From: Chryseobacterium ginsenosidimutans
GTDB taxonomy: Bacteria > Bacteroidota > Bacteroidia > Flavobacteriales > Weeksellaceae
NCBI RefSeq assembly: GCF_024807225.1
Contig: NZ_JANUCO010000001.1
Coordinates: 2,418,001-2,482,000 of the forward strand
Reading direction: 5' to 3'
DNA: 64,000 nucleotides
The position numbers and the translations under genes were made by a program. This document shows, piece after piece, positions 48,028 to 56,818 of this stretch; positions within the stretch are counted from its first letter, which is position 1, and each line of letters starts with the position of its first letter. The notes beneath the pieces were generated by a model. It did no database searches, was not told where the DNA came from, and saw only the letters and a program-made list of their open reading frames with translations.

Positions 48028-49307
48028 GAGGTTCAGATAAAATCAAGATCACTGAAAGTGAAGCACCCCCATTAGAACAGGAATCAAGGGGTCTTCAAAA
48101 TTTGCAGTGGGAGCGAGTAAAGAGACCGATGATTTATTTTTTGATGACAGCGGTATGTGCGGGCTGTTTCTACCTCATCTTCAAACCAAAGGACAATAAG
48201 ATTACTGAAGATACCGGATTTAATGCAGGAATACCACAGGCAAAGGACGGTCAGTTGCAATCTGATAAACAGAAAGCGTATGAGCAGCAGCTGTTGGAAC
48301 AAAAAAATGAAGAGAAAAGAAATGCAATAACCACCTTGTCAGATTATTGGACTGACCAAAACAATCTGAACCAAAATTCGGGTCAAGACCAGTTAAGAAA
48401 TGATACTAACGGTTTAGCCGAGTCCAATCAGAGTGCAGTCAACAGCTATCGAAATGCACAGCAAACCCTTGGCTCTTTCTACGGCAGGGATGAGCAGGAA
48501 GTGAATAACCTCAGGAAAGAAATATCCAGATTAAAGAACGAAGCTTTACCGAGCAATACTGCTCCTGCCGGGCTTGGAGTCAATGACCAATTGGAGCTGA
48601 TGGAAAAATCTTACCAGATGGCTGCGAAATACCTTCCCCAAAATAATAAGCAGGAAGAACCTGTATCAAGAGAGGATGATGTGAGGCAGCCTTCTGGAAA
48701 TAAAGTAGTGCTCACAGCAGTAGAACCAGCCCATTTAAATGTTGTTTCGTCATTGTACAGGGAGCTATCAGACAGTGCCTTTCTGGCTGGTCTGAATGAT
48801 AGCAGAATGTTCGGGACTAAAACTACCGAGTATTCTAAAAATGCGATCAAAGGTATTGTACAGGAGACCAAGACGATGACTACTGAAAGTACATTGTCGA
48901 TCAGACTCTCTGAAGGTATGCGGGTTGGTCGCACTGAAATCCCCTCTGGAACTTTACTTAAAGCTACTGGTAAATTTCAGAACGGGAGACTGCAGCTTGT
49001 CATTTCATCAATCGAATATAAGGGAAGTATCTATCCTGTAGAGGTCAATGTTCATGATAATGATGGGCAGCCGGGGCTATCGATTCCGTATTCACCGGAA
49101 CAAAATGCAGTGACCGACATTGTGGGAAGTATGGGACAAACGTCAGGAACCAACATTATGATGACGCAGTCGGCAGGTCAGCAGATTGCGGCGGATTTAA
49201 GCAGAGGAGTGGTGCAGGGCTTGTCGGGCTATTTTCAAAAGCGGGTCAGACAACTAAAAGTAATAGTAAAGGCAGGTCATCAGGTGTTTCTTGTGCCCAA
49301 AAAGTAA
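48024..49307 (+). CDS. traM: TraM, VirB10-like core protein
   Basis: The 427-aa protein has one membrane helix near residues 35-52 (MIYFLMTAVCAGCFYLIF), a long Gln/Asn-rich coiled region (residues ~60-190) and a C-terminal conserved domain (RLSEGMRVGRTEIPSGTLL, GQQIAADLSRGVVQGLSGYFQKRVRQLKV) of TraM. It spans the periplasm in the channel. Confidence 0.88.
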   Translation: MRGSDKIKITESEAPPLEQESRGLQNLQWERVKRPMIYFLMTAVCAGCFYLIFKPKDNKITEDTGFNAGIPQAKDGQLQSDKQKAYEQQLLEQKNEEKRNAITTLSDYWTDQNNLNQNSGQDQLRNDTNGLAESNQSAVNSYRNAQQTLGSFYGRDEQEVNNLRKEISRLKNEALPSNTAPAGLGVNDQLELMEKSYQMAAKYLPQNNKQEEPVSREDDVRQPSGNKVVLTAVEPAHLNVVSSLYRELSDSAFLAGLNDSRMFGTKTTEYSKNAIKGIVQETKTMTTESTLSIRLSEGMRVGRTEIPSGTLLKATGKFQNGRLQLVISSIEYKGSIYPVEVNVHDNDGQPGLSIPYSPEQNAVTDIVGSMGQTSGTNIMMTQSAGQQIAADLSRGVVQGLSGYFQKRVRQLKVIVKAGHQVFLVPKK

Positions 49308-49325
49308 CCAATTAAATAATAAAAA

Positions 49326-50228
49326 ATGAACAAAATAAAAAGCCATTATCTATTGATAATCGTGTTTATGCTTTCGGTGAGCAGACTGTCTGGTCAGGAT
49401 TCTATTTTAACTTATTTACCACTTGAAGAGGCAAAGTTAGAACCTTACCAAATACAGGTGACCTACAATAAGACCTCACATTTACTGTTTCCCTCGCGTA
49501 TTCGCTATGTTGACCTGGGGAGTGATCTGTTGATTGCTGGTAAAGCAGAACCTGTCGGGAATGTCCTTCGAATCAAATCGGCAGTTAGGGGTTTTGAGGA
49601 AGAAACCAATTTTTCGGTGATTACCGAAGACGGGAAATTTTACAACTTCGATGTGTATTACAGTGCTTATCCGTACATATTGAGTTATGATCTTTTACAG
49701 CAGCAAAGAAGAATGGAACAGCAATATTCTACGGATGTCTTGTTTGAAGACCTTAAAGGAAGTTCGTCTACTCTGACGGAACTTATTATGGAAAACCTAT
49801 ATGTAAAAAGCAACAGGACCATTAAACATATCTCATCGAAAAATTATGGGATACATTTTTCAGTCCGGGCTTTGCATGTGAATGACAACAAATTTTATTT
49901 CACCTTACAGGTTAGAAACAGCAGTAATGTGTCGTTCGATGTTGACCTGATCAATTTTAAAATTGTCGATAAAAAGAATTTAAAAAGAACCATTGTTCAG
50001 GACAAACTGTTGGAGCCGTTACGGGTCTATACTCCAGTGACAACAGTACCGTATCATTCCGACATAGTAGGGGTTTATCTATTGGATCAGTTCACCCTTC
50101 TGAAAGATCAGGTTTTGGAAATCGAAATTCTGGAAAAAAATGGCGGACGGCATCAGAAGGTTCAGCTTGAAAATAAAGACCTCCTCAATGCCAAACTAAT
50201 TAGCGGTCTAAATATAAAAACGAAGTAA
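49326..50228 (+). CDS. traN: TraN (DUF4138), VirB9-like outer channel protein
   Basis: The 300-aa protein has a signal peptide ending RLSGQ, then NKTSHLLFPSRIRYVDLGSD, the TraN hallmark, and a C-terminal beta-rich domain. It forms the outer-membrane-linked part with TraM. traO starts 1 nt after its stop. Confidence 0.88.
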   Translation: MNKIKSHYLLIIVFMLSVSRLSGQDSILTYLPLEEAKLEPYQIQVTYNKTSHLLFPSRIRYVDLGSDLLIAGKAEPVGNVLRIKSAVRGFEEETNFSVITEDGKFYNFDVYYSAYPYILSYDLLQQQRRMEQQYSTDVLFEDLKGSSSTLTELIMENLYVKSNRTIKHISSKNYGIHFSVRALHVNDNKFYFTLQVRNSSNVSFDVDLINFKIVDKKNLKRTIVQDKLLEPLRVYTPVTTVPYHSDIVGVYLLDQFTLLKDQVLEIEILEKNGGRHQKVQLENKDLLNAKLISGLNIKTK

Positions 50229-50229
50229 G

Positions 50230-50790
50230 ATGAATAGGATATTTTTAACAACTGCGTTGCTGCTCCTAACGAGTAGTGCATCTTTTGCCCAGCAAATGAT
50301 CCCTAAGCAAAAAGGTTTCGAAATTTTATATTCAGTATTTCCGCAGGCTCCTGAAAAATACAATTATGCTTTTAATGCAGGACTTATTTCATACGCTAGG
50401 AATGGTAATTATATTTTCGGAGTGGCTGAATACAGTAGAAAATATAATGAATATATCAATTATGATATTCCGATTGATACTTTCTTATTCAATGGGGGTT
50501 ACAGTCTCTATCTGTGGGGAGATCTGATGCGAAATGTCAATATCAATCTGGGTATAGGCGGGCTAGTAGGCTATGAGCAGATCAATAGAGGAACTGAAAT
50601 GATCTATGATGGCTCTATTATTAATGCAACCGGGAATTTTATTTATGGCGCTAATGGTAAACTATCCATAGAAAGTTATCTGACAGACCATTGGGTCTTT
50701 GTGGTCAACGGGCAGCTACGCTTTTTAAAAAACAGCCAAACTGGTCAGTTTCATTCGTTGTTTGGTTTGGGAATACGATATAATTTTTAA
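50230..50790 (+). CDS. traO: TraO conjugal transfer protein
   Basis: The 186-aa protein has a signal peptide ending SFAQQ and an outer-membrane beta-barrel-like pattern of alternating residues (GGYSLYLWGDLMRNVNINLG) with an aromatic C-terminus (GIRYNF). This fits TraO of Bacteroidetes elements. The traP primase gene that normally follows is missing; traQ comes after 11 nt. Confidence 0.82.
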   Translation: MNRIFLTTALLLLTSSASFAQQMIPKQKGFEILYSVFPQAPEKYNYAFNAGLISYARNGNYIFGVAEYSRKYNEYINYDIPIDTFLFNGGYSLYLWGDLMRNVNINLGIGGLVGYEQINRGTEMIYDGSIINATGNFIYGANGKLSIESYLTDHWVFVVNGQLRFLKNSQTGQFHSLFGLGIRYNF

Positions 50791-50801
50791 AAATATTTAA
50801 A

Positions 50802-51242
50802 ATGAAAAATGGGATTAGCAATAAAGTCTTGGCATTACTCAAGTTTTCGATGGCAATTTTATTAATCAGCTTTGTATTTAATGCCTGTCAGGACAACAAT
50901 CTGGAAATTCAGCAGGACTTTCCATTCGAGGTTGAAATAATGCCTGTTCCTGGAAAGATAGCAGAGTATGAAAAAATAGAAATTCGTATTTCTCTAATTA
51001 CCCCTTCTAATTTTAACGGCACAACATACAATGTTCGTTATTTTCAATATGAAGGAGCTGGTCAACTTCAATATGACAACGAACCGCCATATCTACCGAA
51101 TGACGAGTATCCATTGAAGCAAAAGCAATTCAGGCTTTACTATACATCTCAAGCTTCTGATTCCCATCAATTCAGTATCTGGATAAAGGATAGTTTTGGA
51201 AATGAAAGAAGGGTAGATTTTGAATTTGACAATGCATCTTAA
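50802..51242 (+). CDS. traQ: TraQ (DUF3872) lipoprotein
   Basis: The 146-aa product has a lipobox ending VFNAC (Cys29) and a single Ig-like DUF3872 domain (FPFEVEIMPVPGKIAEYEKIE, TYNVRYFQYEGAGQL). It is the last gene of the tra operon; a terminator follows within 20 nt. Confidence 0.85.
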   Translation: MKNGISNKVLALLKFSMAILLISFVFNACQDNNLEIQQDFPFEVEIMPVPGKIAEYEKIEIRISLITPSNFNGTTYNVRYFQYEGAGQLQYDNEPPYLPNDEYPLKQKQFRLYYTSQASDSHQFSIWIKDSFGNERRVDFEFDNAS

Positions 51243-51258
51243 AATTTGTCATTGACTT

Positions 51259-51288
51259 CGGCTTGGTTTTATACCAAGCCGCTTTCTC
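51259..51288 (+). terminator. terminator after traQ
   Basis: The perfect 8-bp stem CGGCTTGG/CCAAGCCG with loop TTTTATA (51259-51281) is followed by CTTTCTC. It marks the end of the traE-traQ operon. Confidence 0.75.
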
Positions 51289-51344
51289 ATAAGGACATTC
51301 TATGCTAGCATAGAACCATTGGTTTTTTTTGCAGAAACAAATTT

Positions 51345-51698
51345 TTAAATATTGATCTGAATTAATTTCTCCAGTTCTTCACGGTGGTCCTCACCCCATT
51401 GAGCAGTAGATTTAATTGTGGGAATTAATGATTTTCCCAATTCGGTCAATTCATATTCAACTTTTAGAGGACGTTCGTTATAGTTTATTTTAGTTAGAAT
51501 TCCGTGATCTACCAACTGTTTTAATTGGGTGTCTAAAACCCGTCTGGATGCTTTTGGCATCTTACGCTGCAGTTCGCCAGGACGTTTTATACCAGAATAA
51601 ACACACCATATCAGACTGATTTTCCATTTTCCATTGATGATCTCCATAAAAAGGTGCAGTCCGCAATCCAGTGAAACCGGTAATTTCTTCTTGTACAT
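51345..51698 (-). CDS. HxlR family transcriptional regulator
   Basis: The 117-aa winged-helix protein has Cys12 (SLDCGLHLF), GKWKISLIWCVYSGIKRPGELQRKM and ASRRVLDTQLKQLVDHGILTKI, the HxlR fold, and WGEDHREEL near its end. It diverges from the aldo/keto reductase at 51817, which it probably represses. Its upstream region carries the same AAATGTAAGTA core as the other HxlR locus. Confidence 0.85.
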   Translation of the reverse strand: MYKKKLPVSLDCGLHLFMEIINGKWKISLIWCVYSGIKRPGELQRKMPKASRRVLDTQLKQLVDHGILTKINYNERPLKVEYELTELGKSLIPTIKSTAQWGEDHREELEKLIQINI

Positions 51699-51765
51699 TA
51701 TCTATTAATATGATTCAAATGTAAGTAATAAAAAAATAATTCTGATATGGGTAAATTTAGCCGTA

Positions 51766-51797
51766 CTTGTATGTTATATCTGCTGCATTTAATTTTG
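51766..51797 (+). promoter_or_regulatory. Bacteroidetes-type promoter for the aldo/keto reductase
   Basis: CTTG at 51766-51769 and TAATTTTG at 51790-51797 fit the phylum's -33 (TTTG-like) and -7 (TAnnTTTG) boxes with 20 nt between. The reductase ATG is 20 nt downstream. The HxlR core motif lies 39 nt upstream of the -33 box. Confidence 0.55.
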
Positions 51798-51816
51798 TAC
51801 AATAATTAGTAAGAAT

Positions 51817-52782
51817 ATGAAGTATAATTTATTTGGAACAACAACCGGATTGTATGCAAGCGAAATTATCTTGGGTGCAGCAAGTTTTGGAACAAGAAGC
51901 GGGTATGGAACCGAGCCAGAAAATGCTAAAGAAATATTAACTGCATATGCAGATGCTGGAGGTAATTTTATAGACACATCCGATGCTTATCAATTGGGTC
52001 AATCCGAAGAGATCGTAGGAGAATTTATAAAAGATCAACGCAGCAATTTTATCATTTGTACAAAGTATACGCGAAGCAGTGAGGCCAATGCTTCTATCAG
52101 TAACTTTGGCAATCATCGCAAGGCAATGAGACAGGGGATAGAATCCAGTCTCAAAAGATTGAAAACCGATTATATTGATATTTATATGCCACATTACGAC
52201 GATGGTATCACACCGATTGATGAAATCACAAGAGGTCTGGAAGATCTGGTAAGCAGTGGCAAAGTTTTATATACAGGACTGACAAATTTTCCAGCCTGGA
52301 AAGCTTCTGCGATTGCATCTTCTATAAAATTATCCGCCATACAAATTGAATATAATTTGCTACAACGCACTGCAGATAGAGAGTTTATTGCGATGGCAAA
52401 ACATTTTGGTCTCGGCACAATGATGTACTCTCCCTTAGCAGGAGGACAGCTTACAGGTAAATACAGAAAAGGAGAGACAGGCAGAATAAATCGCAATTCG
52501 AATGAAGATTATCAGGAAAATGAAACTGTAGAAAAAATTATTAACGAACTTTTTGTAATTGCAGCAGAACTGGAAGTTACAGCAGGACAAGTGGCTTTAG
52601 CATGGGTATTATCAAAGGGTGGTTTCCCTTTGATCGGAGCTCGGAGTATTGATAATTTTAATGATGCTTTAAAGTCAACCCCTATAAAATTGTCTGATGA
52701 TCATATACAAAAATTGAATAGGCTAAGTGCAATTTCTTTAGGCTATCCTCACGACCTTCTTAAGAATGTTAGAGGATTTTAA
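51817..52782 (+). CDS. aldo/keto reductase
   Basis: The 321-aa NADPH-dependent reductase has the AKR fold motifs: ILGAASFGTRSGYG at the start, FIDTSDAYQLGQSE (Asp and Tyr of the tetrad), IICTKYTR (Lys) and MPHYDD (His). It reduces aldehydes or ketones. It is paired with the divergent HxlR gene, so induction by a reactive carbonyl is likely (inference). Confidence 0.88.
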   Translation: MKYNLFGTTTGLYASEIILGAASFGTRSGYGTEPENAKEILTAYADAGGNFIDTSDAYQLGQSEEIVGEFIKDQRSNFIICTKYTRSSEANASISNFGNHRKAMRQGIESSLKRLKTDYIDIYMPHYDDGITPIDEITRGLEDLVSSGKVLYTGLTNFPAWKASAIASSIKLSAIQIEYNLLQRTADREFIAMAKHFGLGTMMYSPLAGGQLTGKYRKGETGRINRNSNEDYQENETVEKIINELFVIAAELEVTAGQVALAWVLSKGGFPLIGARSIDNFNDALKSTPIKLSDDHIQKLNRLSAISLGYPHDLLKNVRGF

Positions 52783-52944
52783 TCTTCACGTAAAATCATT
52801 GTCTTGGAGTGTAGACGAAGCTTTTATGATCAGGTATTATATCACTTAGCAAATGTTTCGTCAAATTTTTTAGTACCAGGAAAATGTGTTAACAATTACT
52901 AAATAGATTGATCATTTAATAAAACATTAAATCTACACAGGCTC

Positions 52945-53050
52945 ACAACTTTTATGAAGCAGGGAGGTTTTGTGAGGCATAACATAAGAGTTGTATCCCT
53001 ACTTTTTGCGAAAAGACGTTTTCGACCACCGGAAGGAATTGTCTTTTCGC
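52945..53050. repeat. cluster of inverted repeats
   Basis: ACAACTTTTATG (52945-52956) pairs with CATAAGAGTTGT (52983-52994) with one mismatch. GCGAAAAGAC (53008-53017) pairs perfectly with GTCTTTTCGC (53041-53050). The spacing rules out plain terminators. This noncoding region of about 330 nt follows the reductase gene. Confidence 0.5.
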
Positions 53051-53059
53051 CCGATTTTG

Positions 53060-53095
53060 AAAATACACGACAATAAAAATATTGCCGTGTATTTT
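53060..53095. terminator. bidirectional terminator
   Basis: AAAATACACG and CAATA (53060-53075, one bulge base) pair with TATTG and CGTGTATTTT (53080-53095) around an AAAA loop. It lies 20 nt beyond the stop of the minus-strand radC-like gene. Confidence 0.65.
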
Positions 53096-53114
53096 GTTAT
53101 TATTATGAATTCAT

Positions 53115-53558
53115 TTATAAATGACCTTCGTCGGCAAATGATAAATGATCGGTTGATGTCAGAATGCAATGGTCCAGTAATTTAATGTTTAAAAGTTCTG
53201 ATGCACTTTTAATGCTTTGCGTAATTTTCAGATCTTCCGCAGAGGGATTTAGATTCCCGGATGGATGATTGTGTGCCAATATTACAGCTGAAGCGTTACA
53301 AAGCAGTGCCGCCTGCATGATGATACGAACATCGACAACCGTGGAAGAAATTCCTGATTCAGAAATTTTCCTGATCCCTAAAACTTTGTGCGCCTGATTT
53401 AAATACAATGCAAAAAAAGATTCTCTGTAATCCATTTCATCATGGTCGAAATGCTGACGGAATACATCAACGGCATCCCTTGAACTACCGACTAGTTTTT
53501 CAGAATTTCCTTTTCTTGAATAGCTTAATTTTATCTCGTTGACAATATTATATTTCAT
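53115..53558 (-). CDS. RadC-like JAB/MPN domain protein
   Basis: The 147-aa protein carries the JAMM metalloprotease-like motif H96xH98x7S106xxD109 (AHNHPSGNLNPSAED) and the VVDVRIIMQAALLCNA helix of RadC proteins. It lacks the N-terminal helix-hairpin-helix part of full-length RadC, as is usual on mobile elements. It is grouped with DUF932 and ssb, as in many Bacteroidetes elements. Confidence 0.85.
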   Translation of the reverse strand: MKYNIVNEIKLSYSRKGNSEKLVGSSRDAVDVFRQHFDHDEMDYRESFFALYLNQAHKVLGIRKISESGISSTVVDVRIIMQAALLCNASAVILAHNHPSGNLNPSAEDLKITQSIKSASELLNIKLLDHCILTSTDHLSFADEGHL

Positions 53559-53617
53559 AGGTATTGCTCTCGTACGGCAGAGACTTAAATTTCCCGTACA
53601 TAGTTTTTAAGAAAGAG

Positions 53618-54692
53618 TTAATTCATGATCATAGTTTCTGCGCCAAATCGGGCAAAATTTTCACACAGATCAAAAGCCTTTTGAGCCTTTAAGTGTGCAG
53701 TTCCTCCCAAAACGATGGACTGTAGTTTTGCTTCATTATCCTTGTAACTTCTGACATTCTGAAAATATCCTGTAACAGCATTGTAAGCGCCAAACAAAGT
53801 TCCTTTGGTTGTATCCATTTGCTGACTTTCGCTGATCATTGCGTAGGCAAATGCATCATCAACGGTGTTTTTAAAAACTGTTGAAACGTCATCAAAATTT
53901 CCTTTCTGCAGATGTTGTAAGGTTTCTTTATTGGGACAAAGTGCCAACTGAATTAATTTTTTCATTTCATGATCACCCACCGTAATTTTTGCCCAATGAT
54001 TAAAAGTGCTTTCCAATTCATTACTCAGTTTATTCGCTAATCCCATGGCCTTGTGGGCATCGTCCAAACGATGTTTTGCTCCTGCGGTATGTCTGATTCT
54101 TACAACATTGCTCATATTTTTGAGAGAGGCATTCAAAGTATTTTGACAGACAATACGAACAGGGGTAAATGCGGCGGTAATGCTTCCGCTCCCATCGTGG
54201 GAGGTGGTGAGAAATATATATTTCTCGGTAATATCGTCACCGTTTCCAACACGGATATATTCGGGTAGTTTGGCGGTAATAAAAATGCGTTCTCCATTTC
54301 CCAAAGCTCCTGCAGTCTCGTATAACATTCCATCTCCACCGCCTACAATAGAATCAAAAAATGAAAAGGCTTCACGGTTTTGTACGATCTGGTAATCTTT
54401 TCCCACTACGCCTAAGACTGTATTTGTTATCCGTTCGGATATTGGCAAAGTAGTTGGGAACTTCCAATTCTGAATCGATCATTTCTATTAGGTTGTTATT
54501 TTCGATAATGCCTGCACCTTTTGTAAATAGGGGAGACTTTTCGACCTCGTAGTCAAGCCCTGCAAATTTGATGGCTTCTTCACTTGTAGGGTATTCCTGT
54601 ACGATCTGCCCCAAGTTGTGCCATGCTTTTTCCTTTACGCTGAAAAATGAATATTTTCCTGTTCTGTTGTTGAAATTTAAATTATGTGCCAT
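53618..54692 (-). pseudogene. DUF932 domain protein, frameshifted
   Basis: The gene starts at ATG 54692 (MAHNLNFNNRTGKYSFFS). The first frame reads to VPNYFANIRTDN; dropping one A of AAA (plus strand TTT 54423-54425) continues NTVLGVVGKDYQIVQNREAFSF to the stop at 53618, about 358 aa. DUF932 proteins (phage/plasmid LGT-related) are common on mobile elements; their function is unclear. The second frame keeps the full conserved core, so the lesion may be a sequencing error. Confidence 0.75.
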
Positions 54693-54734
54693 GATATTGA
54701 TATTTTGATTGTTGGAAAATTGCATTTGATGGTT

Positions 54735-55145
54735 TTAAAATGGGAGGTCATCATCCTTGTCGCTGGAATTAGGATTAGAATTAGAAATTTCTTTCTTAGC
54801 TGTTTTATTCGGCTCAGTATACTTGTTTTCAGTTCGCTTATTACTGCTGTGAACCTTAATCTGTGAGGTGTGGAAATTCAGACCTGCATGGGGTTCTCCA
54901 TCTTTTCCTAACCATGCAGAGGTGTAGGCTCTTCCGCTTAATTCTACCAAAGTCCCTTTTGTTAAAAAGTCTGCAACTTTTGGAGAGATCCAATAGGCGC
55001 ATTCAAAATAGGTGGTGTGTTCGATCCGTTCGCCCTGTTTGTTGCGATAATTGTCATTCGTAGCAATTGAAAAATTAACTACCTGTTTTTCATTTGGCAA
55101 GTTGCGCACTTCCGCATCCCTTGTCAGTCTTCCAATAATGTTCAT
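54735..55145 (-). CDS. ssb: single-stranded DNA-binding protein
   Basis: The 136-aa OB-fold protein has MNIIGRLTRDAEVRNLPNEK, VNFSIATNDNY, TTYFECAYW and the acidic tail NSSDKDDDLPF that recruits partner proteins. An element-borne SSB protects the strand entering a recipient. It is the first gene of the minus-strand ssb-DUF932-radC group. Confidence 0.9.
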   Translation of the reverse strand: MNIIGRLTRDAEVRNLPNEKQVVNFSIATNDNYRNKQGERIEHTTYFECAYWISPKVADFLTKGTLVELSGRAYTSAWLGKDGEPHAGLNFHTSQIKVHSSNKRTENKYTEPNKTAKKEISNSNPNSSDKDDDLPF

Positions 55146-55544
55146 AACCGTAGGTTTTTAAAGATTGTACATTTTGATCTGTTCTCAATCTCTTCTCCGT
55201 CCTTTCTCTGAAAGCCCTTTGGGCTTCGCTGAATATTTTTCAAAAGAAAAACCGGAAAAAAGAAAGCAGATAATTTTAGCGGGCAAAGGGGAAAGCCAAA
55301 AGGAAACGGAATAATTGGAGGGTACCTTCAGGGAGGAAACCGTTTATGCCGTAGTCTTTTGGTTGGACGTAGCGATGGATGACCGATATACCTTAGCTGC
55401 CTTTTTACCGGTTTTTTATGAAAAAGATCAGTTGTATGTAATATTTAATAATTCTCCCTGATGGTTAGTTTTAATGTTTTTCAATTTGTATTTTACACAC
55501 TAAATACACTATATTTACATTATTCATTTAAATCTTGAAGACCT
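55146..55544. other. noncoding region upstream of ssb and dprA
   Basis: I see no gene here. Part is unusually GC/purine-rich (about 55240-55350) compared with its flanks. It holds a short hairpin AAGCCC/GGGCTT at about 55209-55223. It is the shared control region for ssb (minus) and dprA-like (plus) genes. Confidence 0.35.
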
Positions 55545-56220
55545 ATGCAGATCAATGCTTTTAACGAATACTACGATAAGCTTACTACCGTTGAGAAGAA
55601 AAACAGTCCCAAAGAGTTATTTTATAATGGGGACTTTTCGTTATTGGAAAATGGAAGAAGGGTAGCCGTCGTTGGTTCCAGGAAGGTTTCTGAACTGGGT
55701 ATAAGAAGAGCAAGAAAGATCGCGAAGCTTCTGGTTCAAAATGACATTACTGTGGTCAGTGGTTTAGCGGAAGGAGTTGACTCAATCGCCCATAAAACAG
55801 CCATTGAATTTCATGGCCGCACTATCGGAGTTATTGGAACACCTCTTGATAAATATTTCCCTGCTGAAAATAAAGACCTTCAGGATTTTATTGCTGAAAA
55901 TCACCTGCTGATCTCGCAGTTTCCCGGAAAACTATCCCGTAACACCAAAAAGTTTCCCTATCAGAAACCGAACAATGGCATTGATAAGTGATGCGACGAT
56001 CATTATTGAGGCCAGTGAGAAAAGCGGCACAAAACATCAAGGTTGGGAAGCGCTTCGTCTAGGGAGACAACTGCTGATCATGGAAAACGTCCTCAACGAT
56101 AAGATCTCATGGGCAGAAGAAATGCTAAGCTATGGTGCACAGGTATTGACAAATGATAACTTTGAATTTTTAATTGAAAGTATTCCTTATCTAACAACAA
56201 AGAAAGAGTATGTCTTTTGA
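55545..56220 (+). pseudogene. DprA/Smf-like DNA processing protein, frameshifted
   Basis: The first frame (ATG 55545) has the Rossmann-like DprA core (RRVAVVGSRKVSELGIRRA; VVSGLAEGVDSIAHKTAI). Dropping one T of TTT at 55953-55955 joins KKFPIRNRTMALISDATIII and EASEKSGTKHQGWEALRLGR of the second frame, giving about 224 aa. The normal DprA N-terminal SAM-like and C-terminal winged domains are lacking. DprA binds ssDNA and loads RecA; a stand-alone core on an element may act otherwise. It overlaps the phosphoribosyltransferase gene by 11 nt. Confidence 0.75.
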
Positions 56221-56818
56221 GTTCCTTACATTCTTGGCATATTCTCCAAGAGGCAAGTCCGAGATTGAAATTTCTTCTAGGACGGTTGCCGGTTCCTGTA
56301 AAAATGGAGATGTAAGCTTCAGTACGAGATTGAGCCAGAGAATAAAAGAAGCCGATCTATCGGAATATTTTGCAAACTCAGCTTTAGTCCCGGTACCAAG
56401 AAGTACACCTTTGGTTGAAGGAGCTGTTTTTCCTGCAAGGATCATTTGTGAAACACTTCTCAGTAATGGATTAGGCGAAAGTGTTGCCGATTGTCTTAAA
56501 CGTAAGTACGCAATCCCCAAATCAAGTGGACAATTTCATGCCGATACCAGAAATACGGTGCAGGCACATCAAGACAGTTTAGTAGTAACTCCGGTACTAA
56601 TCACCGAACCCACTATTATTGTAGTCGATGATATTCTAACGTTAGGCAGAACATCTATGGCCTCAGCATTAGAACTGCAAAAAGTTTATCCTGATAAGGA
56701 GATCAAAATCTTCTGCGCTATTAGAACGAGAGGTTGGAAAGAAGTTGATAACATAATTGATATGAGCAGAGGGATTATGCAACTGGCCGCAAATGGAGGT
56801 GTTCAATTACCTGATTAG
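56210..56818 (+). CDS. phosphoribosyltransferase-domain protein
   Basis: The 202-aa protein has the PRPP-binding motif IIVVDDILTLGRTS (residues ~139-152) and a PVPRSTPLVEG segment, as in ComF-like or orphan type I PRTases. It is translationally coupled to the DprA-like gene by an 11-nt overlap. This echoes the dprA/comF pairing in competence but could also be a nucleotide-based conflict function. Substrate unknown. Confidence 0.75.
   Translation: MSFEFLTFLAYSPRGKSEIEISSRTVAGSCKNGDVSFSTRLSQRIKEADLSEYFANSALVPVPRSTPLVEGAVFPARIICETLLSNGLGESVADCLKRKYAIPKSSGQFHADTRNTVQAHQDSLVVTPVLITEPTIIVVDDILTLGRTSMASALELQKVYPDKEIKIFCAIRTRGWKEVDNIIDMSRGIMQLAANGGVQLPD

Noticed and set aside
53001..53012. CTnDOT-type core site GTAnnTTTGC near the inverted repeats
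   Set aside because: The local sequence TACTTTTTGC does not match the consensus at the first three positions.
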